Below are positions 1 through 6,821 of a DNA stretch of 19,023 nt, in pieces (position 1 is the first letter of the stretch; the number at the start of each line of letters is the position of its first letter). A program made the position numbers and the translations under genes. The stretch lies in the NCBI GenBank assembly GCA_900553145.1, contig USCL01000036.1:1-19023 (forward strand), in the 5' to 3' direction. Source of the DNA: an uncultured Desulfovibrio sp. Its GTDB lineage: Bacteria; Desulfobacterota; Desulfovibrionia; Desulfovibrionales; Desulfovibrionaceae. The notes under the pieces were generated by a model. It was not told the DNA's origin, made no database searches, and saw only the letters and a program-made list of their open reading frames with translations.

Positions 1-43
1 CCACCCCTCCCAAAGACTTTCGGCCTTATCGAATCCCTTTTGT

Positions 44-249
44 CGTTTTTCCCTGTAGGCGAGAAGAAGGGGATACGTCCCGTGCGTTGTGCAATCGAGA
101 GTCACGTTTTCCCTGTAGGCGAGGAAAAGGACTGCGCTTTCCCGTTTTTTCTCCCGAATTGCCGTTTTCCCTGGGGGCGAAAAGAAAGATGGGGGCAGGC
201 TGTTCTTCCTGTTCCCCATCCGCGTCTTTCCCTATGGGCGGGAAGAAAA
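44..249. repeat. Four degenerate spaced repeats, about 60-bp period
   Basis: Units lie at 44-70, 105-130, 163-188 and 223-249. Each reads roughly CGTTTTCCCTGTAGGCG followed by a purine run (GAGAAGAAGG in unit 1). The CCCT cores start at 51, 111, 169 and 230, a period of 58-61 bp. Each unit is itself a weak palindrome, with TTTCCC facing a GGGAA-like purine run. The units are too divergent for a working CRISPR. They resemble REP-type intergenic elements. Similar sequence occurs at about 12556-12579 and 12965-12988. Confidence 0.55.
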
Positions 250-277
250 AACTATTGGAAAAATCAAGAAACAGGAA

Positions 278-312
278 AAAGCCGCCCGGAAATGGTTCAG
301 GCGGCTTTCTTC
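278..312 (+). terminator. Rho-independent terminator-like hairpin
   Basis: AAAGCCGCC (278-286) pairs perfectly with GGCGGCTTT (300-308) across a 13-nt loop. It is followed by pyrimidine-rich sequence on the plus strand and flanked by an A-run on the left, so it could stop transcripts from either side. It may end a gene lying left of the window. Confidence 0.6.
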
Positions 313-500
313 TTGTTTGAGAAGGCTCTGTCGCAGCAAACTGATTGATATCTTATTTCATAAAAATTCCAGAGAGATGCTGAAAAGAACGTCCCTTGCC
401 GTGGATTTCGTCAAGGAAAAGACATTGTAAACTCAAAATGTTATGCCTAGTTATCAAGCCAATGCCATGACAGAGCCCTTGAGAATGAGGCGTTTTTTTC

Positions 501-536
501 AAAAAAAGACAGTCCCTCAAAAACGCAGAGAGGGAC
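501..536 (-). terminator. Terminator of the ugd transcript
   Basis: GTCCCTC (512-518) pairs with GAGGGAC (530-536) across an 11-nt loop. On the minus strand the stem is followed by TGTC and seven T residues (complement of 501-507). It lies about 200 nt downstream of the ugd stop codon and in the right orientation to end that transcript. Confidence 0.6.
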
Positions 537-733
537 GAACGCCCTCCGCGCGGCCTCCCCGCCAGCCAAAAGTCTTGGGAGGGGGAAAGGAGGGGATCGG
601 GGGGAAGGACGGCCGAATGGCGGCCCCAAAGGGGTCGGGCCCGTTGGCAAGCCTTTGAGGCTTACGGGCATCGACAGCAGAGCTGGGAAGCCCTTCTACA
701 GAAAGGTTCCCTCCCCCGGTTTCCACATCTACC

Positions 734-2062
734 CTACTTTTTCCCCACGCAGAAATACGCGAAGCCGCGCTTGCCGACAACGGCGGGCGAGTAGAGATTG
801 CGCCCGTCAAAAAGGACGGGGGCGACGAGGGACTCCCTGACGCGATCGAAATCGGGATTGCGGAACTGGTTCCACTCGGTGGCGACGAGCAGGGCGTCGG
901 AACCTTCGCAGACGGCATACTGGTCATCCTCGATGAACACCAGCGGATTGTCGGCCAGCAGTTTGCGGGCGTTGGGGGCCGCAATGGGATCATAGGCCCG
1001 GATGCGCATCCCGCGCGAGGTCAGCTCCTCGATGATCGAAAGGGCCGGGGACTCGCGCATGTCGTCCGTATTGGCCTTGAAGGCAAGCCCCCACAGGGCG
1101 AGCACCTTGCCGAACACCCCGCCCTGCGGCTCGAAATACTCGGCCACGCGGAGCGCCATCGAGCGCTTCTGGCGGGCGTTCACGCTCTCGACTGCCTCCA
1201 GAAGCTCGGGGCGCATGCCCGCCTCATGGGCCGTATGGATGAGCGCCTTGACGTCTTTGGGGAAGCAGGAGCCGCCGTAGCCGATACCGGGATAGATGAA
1301 CTGATAGCCGATGCGGTGATCCGAGCCGATGCCCGTGCGCACGTCGCGTACGTCCGCGCCGACCTTCTCGCACAGCGTGGCGATTTCGTTGATGAAGGAA
1401 ATCTTGGTCGCCAGCATGCAGTTGGCCGCGTATTTGGTCATTTCCGCGCTGCGGACGCTCATGACGATGAGCTTTTCGCGGCTCCGGGCAAAAGGCGAAT
1501 AGAGATCGCGCATGGCCGCGGCGGTCTTCTCGGAAGACGTGCCCACAATAACCCGGTCGGGTTTCATGAAATCCGAAACCGCGTCGCCCTCCTTGAGGAA
1601 CTCGGGATTCGACACCACATCGAAGGGGATCTCCGCGCCACGGGCGGCGAGGGCGGCGGCGACGAGCTCGCGGACGCGGTCGGCGGTGCCTACCGGCACG
1701 GTGGACTTGTCCACGACGATGAGCGGCCCCTGCATGTGTTCGCCTATCTGGCGGGCCACGCCTTCCACATAGGAAAGGTCGCAGGAACCGTCAGGGCGCG
1801 AAGGCGTGCCCACGGTGATGAAGGCGAACTCGGCGCCATCCAATCCGTCCGCAAGGCTGGTCGTAAACCGCAGGCGTCCTTCCTGCCGGTTGCGGCTGAC
1901 GAGATCTTCGAGCCCCGGCTCGAAAATGTGGATGCGCCCGCTGTCGAGCAGGGCCACGACTTCCGGGTTGACGTCCACACAGCGGACATCATTACCCATT
2001 TCGGCGAAACACGCCGCGCTCACAAGACCGACGTAGCCGGTGCCGACAATGCATATACGCAT
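734..2062 (-). CDS. ugd: UDP-glucose 6-dehydrogenase
   Basis: Oxidises UDP-glucose twice with NAD to UDP-glucuronate in the cytoplasm, a precursor for capsule, LPS or exopolysaccharide sugars. The 442-residue protein has the N-terminal Rossmann motif GTGYVG (7-12), the VGTPS stretch (84-88), the central NPEFLKEG segment (about 152-159) and the catalytic motif GGSCFPKD with Cys266. The C-terminal UDP-binding domain contains the conserved GLAFKANTDDMRES segment. The length is normal for the family. I placed the start at 2062 because MRICIVGTGYVG is the usual N-terminus and an AGGAG ribosome site precedes it; the frame stays open far upstream but that part is not homologous. It is transcribed divergently from acpS and is unrelated in function to the microcompartment genes. 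Confidence 0.95.
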   Translation of the reverse strand: MRICIVGTGYVGLVSAACFAEMGNDVRCVDVNPEVVALLDSGRIHIFEPGLEDLVSRNRQEGRLRFTTSLADGLDGAEFAFITVGTPSRPDGSCDLSYVEGVARQIGEHMQGPLIVVDKSTVPVGTADRVRELVAAALAARGAEIPFDVVSNPEFLKEGDAVSDFMKPDRVIVGTSSEKTAAAMRDLYSPFARSREKLIVMSVRSAEMTKYAANCMLATKISFINEIATLCEKVGADVRDVRTGIGSDHRIGYQFIYPGIGYGGSCFPKDVKALIHTAHEAGMRPELLEAVESVNARQKRSMALRVAEYFEPQGGVFGKVLALWGLAFKANTDDMRESPALSIIEELTSRGMRIRAYDPIAAPNARKLLADNPLVFIEDDQYAVCEGSDALLVATEWNQFRNPDFDRVRESLVAPVLFDGRNLYSPAVVGKRGFAYFCVGKK

Positions 2063-2152
2063 AGATGCTCCTTGGCAAAACAGTACGGACGGGACGCCGG
2101 GCGCGGTGGCAGCGCAACAGGATTCAGAAACGGAGTCCCGCCATTCCTCCCA

Positions 2153-2181
2153 CGTGTAACCATCCGGCGGCACAGCGTCAA
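2153..2181 (-). promoter_or_regulatory. Possible sigma-70 promoter for ugd
   Basis: On the minus strand TTGACG (2181-2176) and TACACG (2158-2153) are separated by 17 nt, giving a start near 2146 and a leader of about 84 nt. The -35 is good and the -10 is poor. A plus-strand TTGACT (2183-2188) abuts it, but I see no convincing -10 for acpS at the right distance. Confidence 0.3.
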
Positions 2182-2230
2182 CTTGACTTCGGCCTCCTCT
2201 GACGGCAACCTGCCGCGCAAGGGGGCGCAT

Positions 2231-2626
2231 ATGGCAATCATCGGCATCGGACTGGACCTGATCGAGCTTTCCCGCATGGAGCGCTCGCTGCGCCGCTTCG
2301 GGGAACATTTCCTTAACCGCATCATGGCGGACGAAGAACGGAACGCCATCCCCGGCGATCCCGTCGCCCCGTCCGCGCGCGTCGTTTCCTATGTGGCCGC
2401 GCGGTTCGCCGCCAAGGAAGCCGCGGTCAAGGCGCTCGGCACGGGCTTCGCCGAAGGTATCGGCCCGCGCGACGTGGCCGTGCGCTCGCTGCCCTCCGGC
2501 AAGCCGGAGCTGGTATTGTCCGGCAAGGCCCGGGAAAGGGCCGACACCCTCGGCGCGAAGACGCTGCACCTCACGCTCACCCATACCCGTGACAATGCCG
2601 CCGCCGTGGTTATTCTGGAAGGGTAA
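2231..2626 (+). CDS. acpS: Holo-[acyl-carrier-protein] synthase
   Basis: Transfers 4'-phosphopantetheine from CoA to a serine of apo-acyl carrier protein, which activates fatty acid synthesis. The 131-residue protein has the two family signatures: GIGLDLIEL near the N-terminus, with the metal-binding Asp, and RFAAKEAAVKALGTG in the middle (about 58-72), with the Glu and Lys of the active site. The C-terminus has the LTLTHTRDNAAAVVIL strand region. Family members are about 120-130 residues. The start at 2231 is chosen because MAIIGIGLDL is the standard N-terminus and AAGGGGG lies about 6 nt upstream; the open frame upstream is the shadow of ugd. It is followed after 36 nt by hslV, so the two are probably cotranscribed. 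Housekeeping gene. Confidence 0.93.
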   Translation: MAIIGIGLDLIELSRMERSLRRFGEHFLNRIMADEERNAIPGDPVAPSARVVSYVAARFAAKEAAVKALGTGFAEGIGPRDVAVRSLPSGKPELVLSGKARERADTLGAKTLHLTLTHTRDNAAAVVILEG

Positions 2627-2662
2627 CCCCTCACTTCATCACTGAGAACATAAGGATCATTC

Positions 2663-3196
2663 ATGGAACTTCGCGGAACCACCATCCTCGCCGTGCGCCA
2701 CAAGGGCCACGTCGCCCTCATCGGCGACGGGCAGGTGACCATGGGCCAGAGCATCGTCATGAAGCACACCGCCAAAAAAGTCCGGCGGATGTATAAAGAC
2801 CAGATCGTCGCCGGGTTCGCCGGGGCCACGGCGGACGCCTTCACCCTGTTCGAACGCTTCGACGCCCATCTTGAACAGACCGGCGGCAACCTGATCCGCG
2901 CCGCGGTGGAGCTCGCCAAAGACTGGCGCAGCGACAAATTCCTCCGCAAGCTCGAAGCCATGCTCCTCGTGGCCGACAAGGACCATACGCTCGTGCTCAC
3001 CGGGACCGGCGACGTGATCGAGCCCGACGACGGCATCGCCTCCATCGGCAGCGGCGGCCCCTACGCCCTCTCCGCCGCCCGCGCCCTTGTACGCCACAGC
3101 GGGCTCGACGCCGAAAACATCGCGCTGGAAAGCATGAAAATAGCCTCGGAGCTCTGCGTGTTCACCAACGGCCACTACACGCTGGAAGTGCTGTAG
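2663..3196 (+). CDS. hslV: ATP-dependent protease subunit HslV (ClpQ)
   Basis: Proteolytic subunit of the HslUV chaperone-protease, a proteasome-like double hexamer in the cytoplasm. The 177 residues align along the whole HslV family, with the GDGQVTMGQ, KHTAKKVRR, AGFAGATADAFTLFE, AVELAKDWRSDK and GSGGPYA segments. The nucleophilic threonine is Thr6 of the GTTILAV motif, so five N-terminal residues must be removed to expose it. This resembles versions with a short propeptide more than E. coli HslV, where only Met is cleaved. An AAGG site precedes the ATG. The usual partner hslU, the ATPase, does not follow: a terminator comes straight after the stop. The partner must be encoded elsewhere if the protease is active. 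Confidence 0.95.
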   Translation: MELRGTTILAVRHKGHVALIGDGQVTMGQSIVMKHTAKKVRRMYKDQIVAGFAGATADAFTLFERFDAHLEQTGGNLIRAAVELAKDWRSDKFLRKLEAMLLVADKDHTLVLTGTGDVIEPDDGIASIGSGGPYALSAARALVRHSGLDAENIALESMKIASELCVFTNGHYTLEVL

Positions 3197-3211
3197 ACGC
3201 TGCGAAGCGCA

Positions 3212-3246
3212 GGGGGCCGACGGCGATGCCGGGCGGCCCCTTTTTC
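3212..3246 (+). terminator. Terminator after hslV
   Basis: GGGGCCG (3213-3219) pairs with CGGCCCC (3234-3240), with an inner CGGC/GCCG stem, followed by five T residues. It is a canonical rho-independent terminator and closes the acpS-hslV unit. Confidence 0.85.
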
Positions 3247-3448
3247 TTGCCCGCCGTTCATTCCGCCGCTCCGCTTGCGCGCTCTCAGCATATCATCCCC
3301 CCGCCCGCCGCCCCTTTCGATTCCACGCGGGCATGCGGCCCATACGCGGCATGACTCTTCCCCTGCCCCGCCTTTTGACTTTTTCTCTTGTAACGTTCAC
3401 TAGATACGGATTCCCCTTGCTTCACCGGTACAATCATGGCATAAGAAC

Positions 3449-3482
3449 CCTTGTGCTGCGGATCGGCACAAGGAGCGATCCG
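3449..3482. other. Two mutually exclusive hairpins
   Basis: CCTTGTGC (3449-3456) can pair with GCACAAGG (3466-3473). Alternatively CGGATCG (3459-3465) can pair with CGATCCG (3476-3482). The two stems overlap and cannot form together. As DNA this could be an operator; as RNA it would need a promoter further upstream, of which I see only a weak candidate (TTGACT at 3374). Confidence 0.35.
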
Positions 3483-3507
3483 ATTGCGTTTTTATTCACA
3501 AGTCAGA

Positions 3508-3525
3508 TGATGCAAAAACGCACCA
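3508..3525. promoter_or_regulatory. Putative activator site A (shell operon)
   Basis: TGATGCA-AAAA-CGCACCA, an imperfect 18-bp palindrome of the pattern TGNYGCA-N4-TGCRNCA. Its centre is about 270 bp upstream of the predicted start of the sigma-54 promoter, a usual distance for enhancer-type sites. It is 52 bp from site B, about five helical turns. It is proposed to bind the activator encoded at 17000-18409. Confidence 0.6.
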
Positions 3526-3559
3526 ACTGAAAAAACCGGTGGCGCATGCGCATCGACTT

Positions 3560-3577
3560 GGTCGCATTATTGCAACA
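3560..3577. promoter_or_regulatory. Putative activator site B (shell operon)
   Basis: GGTCGCA-TTAT-TGCAACA, the second copy of the 18-bp palindrome. Its centre lies about 218 bp upstream of the predicted transcription start and 19 bp from site C. The half-sites differ from the consensus only at the outer positions. Confidence 0.65.
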
Positions 3578-3578
3578 T

Positions 3579-3596
3579 TGGTGCATTTATGCATCA
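3579..3596. promoter_or_regulatory. Putative activator site C (shell operon)
   Basis: TGGTGCA-TTTA-TGCATCA, the third copy, almost adjoining site B. Its centre lies about 199 bp upstream of the predicted start. B and C together could seat two activator dimers side by side. Confidence 0.65.
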
Positions 3597-3668
3597 TTCA
3601 ATAGTACGGCCTTAAGGCGATAACGCGGACAAAAAGTTTGTATTCCGGCCTGTTGCACAGGTTATGAC

Positions 3669-3708
3669 AAAAAACGGTTCTTTCTGAAACTAATCAGGAA
3701 CGTTTTTT
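3669..3708. terminator. Terminator-like hairpin upstream of the shell operon
   Basis: AAAAAACG (3669-3676) and TTC (3678-3680) pair with GAA (3698-3700) and CGTTTTTT (3701-3708), with an inner CTGA/TCAG stem (3684-3687 with 3694-3697) and a TTT bulge. The T run on either strand makes it potentially bidirectional. It sits between the palindromes and the promoter and may insulate the operon from read-through. Confidence 0.5.
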
Positions 3709-3761
3709 GTTAATCCCCATTTCCTTGCTGTCGTTGGGGAATCTCCTTGTCTGTGCAAAAC

Positions 3762-3777
3762 TGGAACGGCATTTGCT
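3762..3777 (+). promoter_or_regulatory. Sigma-54 promoter of the shell operon
   Basis: TGGAAC-GGCAT-TTGCT: the -24 GG (3763-3764) and -12 GC (3775-3776) are separated by exactly 10 nt, as sigma-54 requires. The predicted start is near 3787, leaving a leader of about 38 nt before the ATG at 3825. It is nearly identical to the promoter at 13167-13182. Confidence 0.88.
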
Positions 3778-3824
3778 CTAATGCTCACAAACCTTTTTGT
3801 GCACCAAGCCAGGAGAGTCAACTG

Positions 3825-4757
3825 ATGAAAATAATCGACTTCCGCTTCCGCCCGAACACGCCGGAAATCATCAACGGCATCAAGAACAGCTCGATGTTCA
3901 AAGCCACCTGTGAAGCCATCGGCTTCGACAAGCGCGTCCCCCAGCCGCTGCCCGAAATCGTGGCCGATCTGGAACGCCGCGGCGTTGAGCTGTGCGTCGT
4001 TTCCGGCCGCGACTGCGAAACCACCTACGGTTTCCCCGCCAACAACAACAGCATCCTTGAATTCTGCCGCGCCTATCCCAACAAATTTCTCGGCTTCTGG
4101 GGCATCGACCCCCACAAGGGAATGGACGCCGTTCGCGAAGTCGAACACGTGATCAAGGATCTCGGCATGCGCGGCATCGCCACCGACCCTTATCTTGCCC
4201 ACTGCCCGCCGAGCGACGCCCGCTACTATCCCATCTACTCCAAGTGCGTCGAGCTCGGCGTGCCGGTCTTCGTGACCACCGCCCCGCCCGCTCAGGTCCC
4301 CCGCGCCATCATGGACTACATTGATCCCCGCCAGATCGACGTCGTCGCCCGCGACTTCCCCGAACTGACCCTGATCATGAGCCACGGCGGCTATCCCTTC
4401 GTCAACGAAGCCATCTTCGCCTGCATGCGCAACGCCAACGTCTACATGGACCTGTCCGAATACGAACTGGCTCCCATGGCCGAAGTGTACGTCGATGCCC
4501 TGAACAAGATGATCGGCGACAAGGTCATCTTCGCTTCCGCTCACCCGTTCATCGAACAGGCCGACGCCATCGAGATCTACAAGAAGCTCAACATCAGCGA
4601 AGAAATCCGCGAAAAGGTCATGTACAAGACCGCCGCGAAGATCCTCGGCCTCGACAAGGGCGTTTCCCTCAATACCACGAAGCCCATGGCCCCCAACGGC
4701 TTCAACAACGCCAAGTTCCCGCTGCCGTTCCAGCCCTTCGCCCCGATGGGACGCTAG
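3825..4757 (+). CDS. Amidohydrolase-like protein with lost metal ligands
   Basis: A 310-residue TIM-barrel protein of the amidohydrolase-2 type (TatD/ACMSD-like fold). The order of the strands and the segments KFLGFWGIDP (87-96), LIMSHGGYPFVNEA (183-196) and the helix ending AAKILGL (270-276) fit the family. The metal site does not: the first-strand HxH is Arg7-Phe-Arg9 (IDFRFRP), the strand-5 His position reads FVTTAPP, and the usual GTD-x-P of strand 8 reads FASAHPF (236-242). Only His187 remains. A tail of about 35 residues follows the barrel. The start is 3825 (AGGAG at 3811-3815); an earlier in-frame TTG at 3747 lies upstream of the promoter and cannot be used from it. It is the first gene of the shell operon, so a role with the microcompartment is likely but unknown. 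It may be a pseudoenzyme or use an unusual site. Confidence 0.8.
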   Translation: MKIIDFRFRPNTPEIINGIKNSSMFKATCEAIGFDKRVPQPLPEIVADLERRGVELCVVSGRDCETTYGFPANNNSILEFCRAYPNKFLGFWGIDPHKGMDAVREVEHVIKDLGMRGIATDPYLAHCPPSDARYYPIYSKCVELGVPVFVTTAPPAQVPRAIMDYIDPRQIDVVARDFPELTLIMSHGGYPFVNEAIFACMRNANVYMDLSEYELAPMAEVYVDALNKMIGDKVIFASAHPFIEQADAIEIYKKLNISEEIREKVMYKTAAKILGLDKGVSLNTTKPMAPNGFNNAKFPLPFQPFAPMGR

Positions 4758-4788
4758 GCTTTTGCGGTGAATTGAGATTCCGGGCAGT

Positions 4789-4814
4789 GCCGCGGCGCCG
4801 AAACGCATCGCGGC
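4789..4814. other. Intercistronic hairpin, amidohydrolase/pduS
   Basis: GCCGCG (4789-4794) pairs with CGCGGC (4809-4814) across 14 nt in the 90-nt gap between two operon genes. There is no T run, so processing or mRNA protection is more likely than termination. Confidence 0.4.
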
Positions 4815-4847
4815 CTGACGAACTGTTTTGGGTAACGAGAGGATAAC

Positions 4848-6185
4848 ATGGATAAACAGGCGTTCATAGCGGCGGTGAAGGCGGCCGGTATTGTTGGTGA
4901 AGGTGGAGCTGGTTTTCCGGCGCACGTCAAGTACGCCGCCGACGCCGACACGGTTATCGCCAACGGCTGCGAATGCGAGCCCCTTCTGCACACCGACCAG
5001 CATCACATGCTTCACCACGCCAACGAGATCGTCCGGGCGTTCAGTGAGCTGATGCAGGCCACCGGTGCCAAGCGCGGCGTCATCGCATTGAAGAAAAAAT
5101 ATAAGGAAGCCACCAAGATCCTGACCGATGCCATCGGCAATCGGCCCATCGAGCTGGCGTTGCTCCCCAACTTCTATCCTGCCGGGGATGAACAGACCCT
5201 CGTCCGCGAAGTGACGGGCCGTTCCGTTCCCCCGCTGGGCCTGCCCCTTATGGTGGGCGCGGTGGTCGCCAACGTCGGCACGCTCGTGTCCGTGGCCCAC
5301 GCCCTCGACGGCAAGCCCGTCACGCACAAATTTCTGACCGTCACCGGCGAAGTGAAGAAGCCCGGCATCGTATGCGTGCCGATCGGCACGCCGCTTTCCG
5401 CCTGTCTCGAAGCGGCAGGCGGCCCCACCGTGAGCGACCCCGTGTTCGTTCTCGGCGGCCCCATGATGGGCCGCATGGTGGACAATGCCGACGCCTTCGC
5501 CAAGGAAGTGGTCACCAAGACCTCCGGCGGCCTCATCATCCTGCCCCGCGGGCACTACCTGCACCGGAATGCGACCACGCCCCTCAATTTCATGCGTCGC
5601 CGCGCCGCTTCGGCCTGTATCCAGTGCCGCAGCTGTTCCGAGCTGTGCCCCCGCCACCTCCTCGGCCATCCTTTTGAAACGCATCGCGTCATGCGCGCCT
5701 TCGGCAGCAACGCCGAGCTGACCTCCGAAGCGGGCAGGCTCGCGCTCCTCTGCTGCGACTGCGGCGTGTGCGAACACGTGGCCTGTCCCATGGGCCTGTC
5801 CCCCCGCCGCATCAACCAGGCTATCAAGAACGAACTGCGCGCGGCCGGGATGAAGTACGAAGGCAGCCGCGACGTGAACGAAGCCTACACCCAGTGGCGT
5901 GAATTCCGCCGGGTGCCCGTGCCCCGCCTGGTCAACAAGATCGGCATCAGCCGCTACATGGAGCTGCCCACCAACGATCTGGGCTCGCTCTCCCCGGCTG
6001 AAGTGCGCATCCCGCTGCGGCAGCACATCGGCGCCCCGGCCCAGGCCGTGGTGAAGGCCGGTGATCGCGTCAAATGCGGCGACGTCATTGGTGAAATCCC
6101 CGAACAGGGTCTCGGCGCCCGTATCCACGCCAGCATGGACGGCGTGGTCAAGAGCGTCGACGGCGCCGTCGTCATCGGCAAGTAG
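4848..6185 (+). CDS. pduS: PduS/RnfC-like flavin iron-sulfur electron-transfer protein
   Basis: A 445-residue member of the RnfC/NuoF-like family that includes PduS, a shell-associated NADH-oxidising flavoprotein first described as cobalamin reductase. N-terminal GEGGAGFPAHVK (18-28) is the Gly-rich nucleotide/FMN segment; an SLBB-like region follows (about 162-195). Two [4Fe-4S] motifs are present: C257-C260-C263-C267 and C302-C305-C308-C313. A biotinyl-lipoyl-like C-terminal part (about 395-445) is typical. The length equals PduS. The ATG at 4848 has GAGAGG 5 nt upstream. No B12 enzyme is encoded nearby, so cobalamin reduction is unlikely to be its main job. Next to a PduT-like shell protein with the cluster cysteine, it more likely takes electrons from lumen NADH and passes them through the shell (inference). 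Confidence 0.88.
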   Translation: MDKQAFIAAVKAAGIVGEGGAGFPAHVKYAADADTVIANGCECEPLLHTDQHHMLHHANEIVRAFSELMQATGAKRGVIALKKKYKEATKILTDAIGNRPIELALLPNFYPAGDEQTLVREVTGRSVPPLGLPLMVGAVVANVGTLVSVAHALDGKPVTHKFLTVTGEVKKPGIVCVPIGTPLSACLEAAGGPTVSDPVFVLGGPMMGRMVDNADAFAKEVVTKTSGGLIILPRGHYLHRNATTPLNFMRRRAASACIQCRSCSELCPRHLLGHPFETHRVMRAFGSNAELTSEAGRLALLCCDCGVCEHVACPMGLSPRRINQAIKNELRAAGMKYEGSRDVNEAYTQWREFRRVPVPRLVNKIGISRYMELPTNDLGSLSPAEVRIPLRQHIGAPAQAVVKAGDRVKCGDVIGEIPEQGLGARIHASMDGVVKSVDGAVVIGK

Positions 6186-6205
6186 CCCGCAACACGATAC
6201 GGAAA

Positions 6206-6223
6206 GGGGCGGCCAGCCGCCCC
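6206..6223. other. Intercistronic hairpin, pduS/pduT
   Basis: GGGGCGGC (6206-6213) and GCCGCCCC (6216-6223) form a perfect stem just before the shell-protein gene. Six A residues and the ribosome site follow. There is no T run on the plus strand. Confidence 0.6.
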
Positions 6224-6245
6224 CTGACAAAAAAGGAGAGGCCCT

Positions 6246-6803
6246 GTGTCTGAATCATACACAGCCGTAGGAATGGTGGAATTCAACAGCATTGCCGCTG
6301 GTATCGACGCGGCTGACCAGATGGTGAAAACCGCTCAGGTCGATCCGCTGTTCTTTAAGACGATTTGCCCCGGCAAGTTCGTGGCCGCCGTGACCGGCGA
6401 CGTGGCTGCCGTATCCGCTTCCGTGAACGCCGGACGCGAAACCCATGCCGATGCGCTGGTGGACTGGTTCATCATCCCCAACATCCACCGGGACGTGATC
6501 GGCGCCCTCGCCGGCGCCACGGGCATTACGGAACGCGGCGCGCTCGGCATCATCGAAACCTTCTCCGCCGCCTCCATCGTGGTGGCGTCCGATGCCGCCG
6601 TCAAGGCTGCCGACGTGCAGCTCCTTGACGTCCGCGTGGCTCTCGGACTCGGCGGCAAGGGCTATGCCCTCATGACCGGCGACGTGGCTGCCGTCAACGC
6701 CGCCGTCGAAGCCGGCTCCACGGCCGCCGCCGAAAGCGGCCTCCTCGTGAGCAAGGTCGTCATCCCGAGCCCGGCTGAAACCGTCTTCGAGCAGATTGCC
6801 TAA
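6246..6803 (+). CDS. pduT: PduT-like tandem BMC-domain shell protein (BMC-T)
   Basis: A trimer-forming shell protein of 185 residues with two BMC domains (about 7-92 and 97-180). The first domain holds KTICPGKF (38-45), almost as in PduT, where the pore cysteine (Cys38 in Salmonella) binds a [4Fe-4S] cluster on the trimer axis; here it is Cys41. The second domain starts GALGIIETFS and ends with KVVIPSPAE. The start is a GTG at 6246 with AGGAGAG 5 nt upstream. It lies 60 nt after the pduS-like gene and 18 nt before a BMC-H gene. The pairing with PduS supports an electron conduit across the shell: the cysteine is seen, the cluster comes from PduT literature, and the role here is inferred. Confidence 0.92.
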   Translation: MSESYTAVGMVEFNSIAAGIDAADQMVKTAQVDPLFFKTICPGKFVAAVTGDVAAVSASVNAGRETHADALVDWFIIPNIHRDVIGALAGATGITERGALGIIETFSAASIVVASDAAVKAADVQLLDVRVALGLGGKGYALMTGDVAAVNAAVEAGSTAAAESGLLVSKVVIPSPAETVFEQIA

Positions 6804-6821
6804 GGCAGTCAGGAGTAACCT

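Larger units (their letters stand above)
1..733. other. Non-coding region before ugd
   Basis: No open frame here looks like a real gene. The short frames at 40-348 and 443-658 are low complexity and run through repeats. The stretch holds four spaced palindromic repeats (44-249), a hairpin terminator (278-312), a terminator for the minus-strand gene (501-536), and a G-rich stretch around 570-640. There is also an imperfect stem (639-644 with 664-669, inner stem 649-654 with 658-663) without a T tract. Nothing recognisable is seen in 313-500. Confidence 0.6.
3197..3824. other. Intergenic control region of the shell operon
   Basis: 628 bp without a convincing gene. It holds the hslV terminator, a pair of overlapping hairpins (3449-3482), three 18-bp palindromes (3508-3596), a terminator-like hairpin (3669-3708) and a sigma-54 promoter (3762-3777). 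The 65-codon frame at 3333-3530 has no ribosome site and no recognisable product. This part is more AT-rich than the flanking genes, which fits a regulatory region. Confidence 0.6.

Noticed and set aside
44..249. Possible CRISPR array from regular 60-bp spacing
   Set aside because: The four units differ at many positions, are shorter than usual repeats and have no cas genes nearby.
40..658. Small open frames at 40-348 and 443-658
   Set aside because: The first is built from the repeat units and the second is low complexity; neither has a ribosome site.
2183..2211. Sigma-70 promoter for acpS from TTGACT at 2183
   Set aside because: No acceptable -10 at 16-18 nt, and the start would fall on the ribosome site.
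3333..3530. 65-codon open frame in the shell operon control region
   Set aside because: No ribosome site or recognisable product, and it overlaps the hairpins and site A.
3688..3705. IHF-like site between activator sites and promoter (also near 13115)
   Set aside because: Candidates differ from the IHF consensus at two or more conserved positions.
3747..3824. Longer N-terminus for the amidohydrolase-like protein from TTG at 3747
   Set aside because: It lies upstream of the sigma-54 promoter and has no ribosome site, whereas AGGAG precedes 3825.
3690..6230. Very long minus-strand open frames (also 6992-8830, 10814-12481, 13268-15808)
   Set aside because: They are shadows of well-recognised plus-strand genes in GC-rich sequence, and their products are low-complexity His/Gly/Ala-rich without family resemblance.
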